NCBI GenBank assembly: GCA_900539645.1
Contig: UQCY01000092.1
Location: 1 to 7,390 of the forward strand
Reading direction: 5' to 3'
DNA length: 7,390 nucleotides
From: an uncultured Clostridium sp.
GTDB taxonomy: Bacteria; Bacillota; Clostridia; Peptostreptococcales; Peptostreptococcaceae
Every line of letters starts with the position of its first letter. The first letter of the stretch is position 1. Shown in pieces: positions 5,961 to 7,390 of this stretch. The position numbers and the translations under genes were made by a program. The notes beneath the pieces were generated by a model. It was given only the letters and a program-made list of their open reading frames with translations. It made no database searches and was not told the origin of the DNA.

Positions 5961-6362
5961 ATGATAGTAAAGGTAATAGATGAAGTTAAAAACTATGAAG
6001 AAGCGATAAAACTATCTTGTGATGAATTAGTTAAAAATGGCTCTATAGAGGATAGATATTATGACGCAATATTAGCTAAAATAGAGGAGTTTGGGGCATA
6101 TTTTTGCATAGCAGACCATATAGCAATGCCTCATGCAAGACCAGAAGATGGAGCATTAAAAACTGATTTATGTGTATTAAAGCTTAACAAAGAAGTAGAT
6201 TTTTTAGGAAAACCTATAAAAATATTCTTCACAATAACAGCTGTAGATAGTTCTTCTCATATAGAAACGATAAAAAAATTAGCTGAAATATGTATGAACA
6301 AAGAAAAAGTAGAAAAAATATTAAATTCAAACAATGAAAAAGAAATTATGGAGGTAATGTAA
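5961..6362 (+). CDS. ulaC: PTS EIIA component, ascorbate (UlaC/SgaA) family
   Basis: This 133-residue cytoplasmic phosphocarrier takes phosphate from HPr and passes it to the EIIB encoded next. The active histidine is His58 in IAMPHARPEDG (54-64), and the second conserved histidine is His100 in SSSHIE. Residues 32-68 (RYYDAIL...PHARPEDG) follow the E. coli UlaC pattern closely. The length is slightly shorter than usual for the family (about 150). AGGAGAT at 5948-5954 provides a well-spaced ribosome binding site. It is also clearly paralogous to the C-terminal domain of the adjacent regulator. One base separates its stop from the EIIB start. The symbol reflects the family; ascorbate as substrate is inferred from EIIC/EIIB kinship, not proven. 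Confidence 0.88.
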   Translation: MIVKVIDEVKNYEEAIKLSCDELVKNGSIEDRYYDAILAKIEEFGAYFCIADHIAMPHARPEDGALKTDLCVLKLNKEVDFLGKPIKIFFTITAVDSSSHIETIKKLAEICMNKEKVEKILNSNNEKEIMEVM

Positions 6363-6363
6363 T

Positions 6364-6639
6364 ATGAAAACAATAATGGCAGTATGTGGATCAGGATTAG
6401 GATCAAGTTTTATGGTGGAAATGAACATAACAGATATATTAAATGAATTAGGTGCTTCTTCAGAATATCAGGCATCTCACAACTCTTTAGCAGATGCTAC
6501 AGCAGATCAGGCAGAAATATTCGTAACAGGAAAAGACTTAGAAGCAAGTGCTTCTCATCTTCCAAATCTTATAGTTTTAGATTCTCTTTTAGATAGAGAT
6601 GAATTAAAAGCTAAAATAAAAGAAAAAATAGGATATTAA
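6364..6639 (+). CDS. ulaB: PTS EIIB component, ascorbate (UlaB/SgaB) family
   Basis: This 91-residue cytoplasmic protein carries the phosphocysteine that phosphorylates the sugar at the EIIC channel. The phosphorylated residue should be Cys8, which heads the P-loop CGSGLGSSFM (8-17). This is the typical lactate/galactitol/ascorbate EIIB signature, placed after a first beta strand (KTIMAV). Full family length (about 90-100) is present. GGAGGT at 6350-6355, inside the end of the EIIA gene, is the ribosome binding site, and the start lies two bases past the EIIA stop, so translation is likely coupled. A 45-base gap without a visible terminator leads to EIIC. The substrate is undetermined. Confidence 0.9.
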   Translation: MKTIMAVCGSGLGSSFMVEMNITDILNELGASSEYQASHNSLADATADQAEIFVTGKDLEASASHLPNLIVLDSLLDRDELKAKIKEKIGY

Positions 6640-6684
6640 TTATAAATAACTAAATAAAACTCAAAAGATTTAGGAGGAAATTAT

Positions 6685-7390
6685 ATGAACGGAATATTAG
6701 GCGATATAGTCGATTTTATACAGGAACCCTCAGTTCTAGTAGGTATTATAGTTTTAGTAGGTCTTTTACTTCAGAAAAAAGCATTTGAAGATATAGTAAA
6801 AGCTACTTTAAAAGCAATGGTTGGTTTCGTTGTAATATCAGCATCAGCAGACGTAATATCAGCATCATTAGCACCATTTGGTGAGATGTTCCAGTACGGA
6901 TTCAATATAAATGGGGTAATACCAAACAACGAAGCAGTAGTTGCACTTGCTATACAGGACTACGGTCAGGCAACAGCACTTATAATGGCATTTGGTATGC
7001 TTGCTAATATATTAATAGCTAGATTTACAAAATTCAAAAATATATTCTTAACAGGTCACGTTACATTATACATGGCTTGTATGGTAGCAGTTATACTTTC
7101 AGTATCAGGAATGACAGGTGTACAGTTAGTATTTACAGGAGCTTTAGCACTTGGAATAATAATGGTACTTTCACCAGCAATGTGTCAGCCTTTTATGAAA
7201 GATGTAACAAAAAATGATTCAGTTGCATTAGGTCATTTCTCATCAGTTGGTTACGCTTGTGCAGGATTAATAGGTAGAGCAGTTGGTAAAAACTCTAAAT
7301 CAACAGAAGAAATGAACGTACCAAAATCTTTAAGCTTCCTTAGAGATTCAGTTGTTTCTATATCAATAACAATGTTAATACTTTACATAG
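6685..7390 (+). CDS. ulaA: PTS EIIC component, ascorbate (UlaA/SgaT) family, 3' end beyond the window
   Basis: This is the membrane permease through which the substrate enters. Only the first 235 codons are present, read openly to the last base; the family is normally about 420-480 residues, so roughly half is missing. Family landmarks are IPNNEAVVALAIQDYG (79-94), LTGHVTLYMA (122-131, with the conserved Gly-His), SPAMCQPFMKDVT (163-175), ALGHFSSVGYACAGLIG (181-197) and an ESV/KS-type linker before another hydrophobic stretch (222-235). Hydrophobic segments lie near 16-30, 43-62, 95-112, 127-142 and 147-163. The ATG follows a strong AGGAGGA ribosome binding site at 6672-6678. Codons are strongly biased (CAG for Gln, TTA, GTA), consistent with good expression. 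It acts with the EIIA and EIIB genes immediately upstream. Confidence 0.9.
   Translation, partial: MNGILGDIVDFIQEPSVLVGIIVLVGLLLQKKAFEDIVKATLKAMVGFVVISASADVISASLAPFGEMFQYGFNINGVIPNNEAVVALAIQDYGQATALIMAFGMLANILIARFTKFKNIFLTGHVTLYMACMVAVILSVSGMTGVQLVFTGALALGIIMVLSPAMCQPFMKDVTKNDSVALGHFSSVGYACAGLIGRAVGKNSKSTEEMNVPKSLSFLRDSVVSISITMLILYI

Overview
The window is AT-rich DNA from a low-GC Firmicute. The Ile codons are mostly ATA and the Arg codons mostly AGA, ribosome binding sites are AGGAGG-like, and genes are packed on one strand. This fits Clostridia, perhaps Peptostreptococcaceae, but no marker here fixes the species. All eight recognisable genes are on the + strand.

Region 1 (3-2416) is a three-gene ABC transporter of the lantibiotic-immunity / bacitracin-resistance type (LanFEG, BcrAB-like). 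It has one ATPase carrying an E-loop in place of the usual Q-loop, then two six-helix permeases that keep the family's 'E-x-E' cytoplasmic motif and RKEV/RKDV tails. No bacteriocin structural gene or sensor kinase lies inside the window; sequence before base 3 would have to be inspected.

Region 2 (2417-3623) holds two overlapping paralogous genes of about 190 codons. Both look like the uncharacterised DUF3841 family (YPxW and W-x-x-K-x-E-W-I motifs). They follow the transporter by 92 bases with no convincing terminator between, so partial co-transcription is possible.

Region 3 (3624-4010) is non-coding. It holds a 124-base nested inverted repeat that is strikingly GC-rich at its core, a Rho-independent terminator, a TGCATAAA direct repeat with a 22-base period, and a good sigma-A promoter (TTGCCA, 17-base spacer, TATAAT). 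The promoter is surrounded by TGTGGCA-like half-sites.

Region 4 (4011-7390, continuing past the window) is a phosphotransferase (PTS) operon. It encodes a PRD-domain transcription activator and then EIIA, EIIB and the start of EIIC of the ascorbate (Ula/Sga) family. The regulator carries its own EIIB-like and EIIA-like domains, so the operon probably senses transport flux through phosphorylation and controls its own promoter. Its first PRD has lost both usual histidines while PRD2, the EIIB-like Cys and the EIIA-like His are kept. The substrate (ascorbate or another sugar acid/pentitol) cannot be fixed from sequence alone.

Nothing here is clearly a new defence or mobile system. The least explained items are the DUF3841 pair, the nested palindrome and the operator array.
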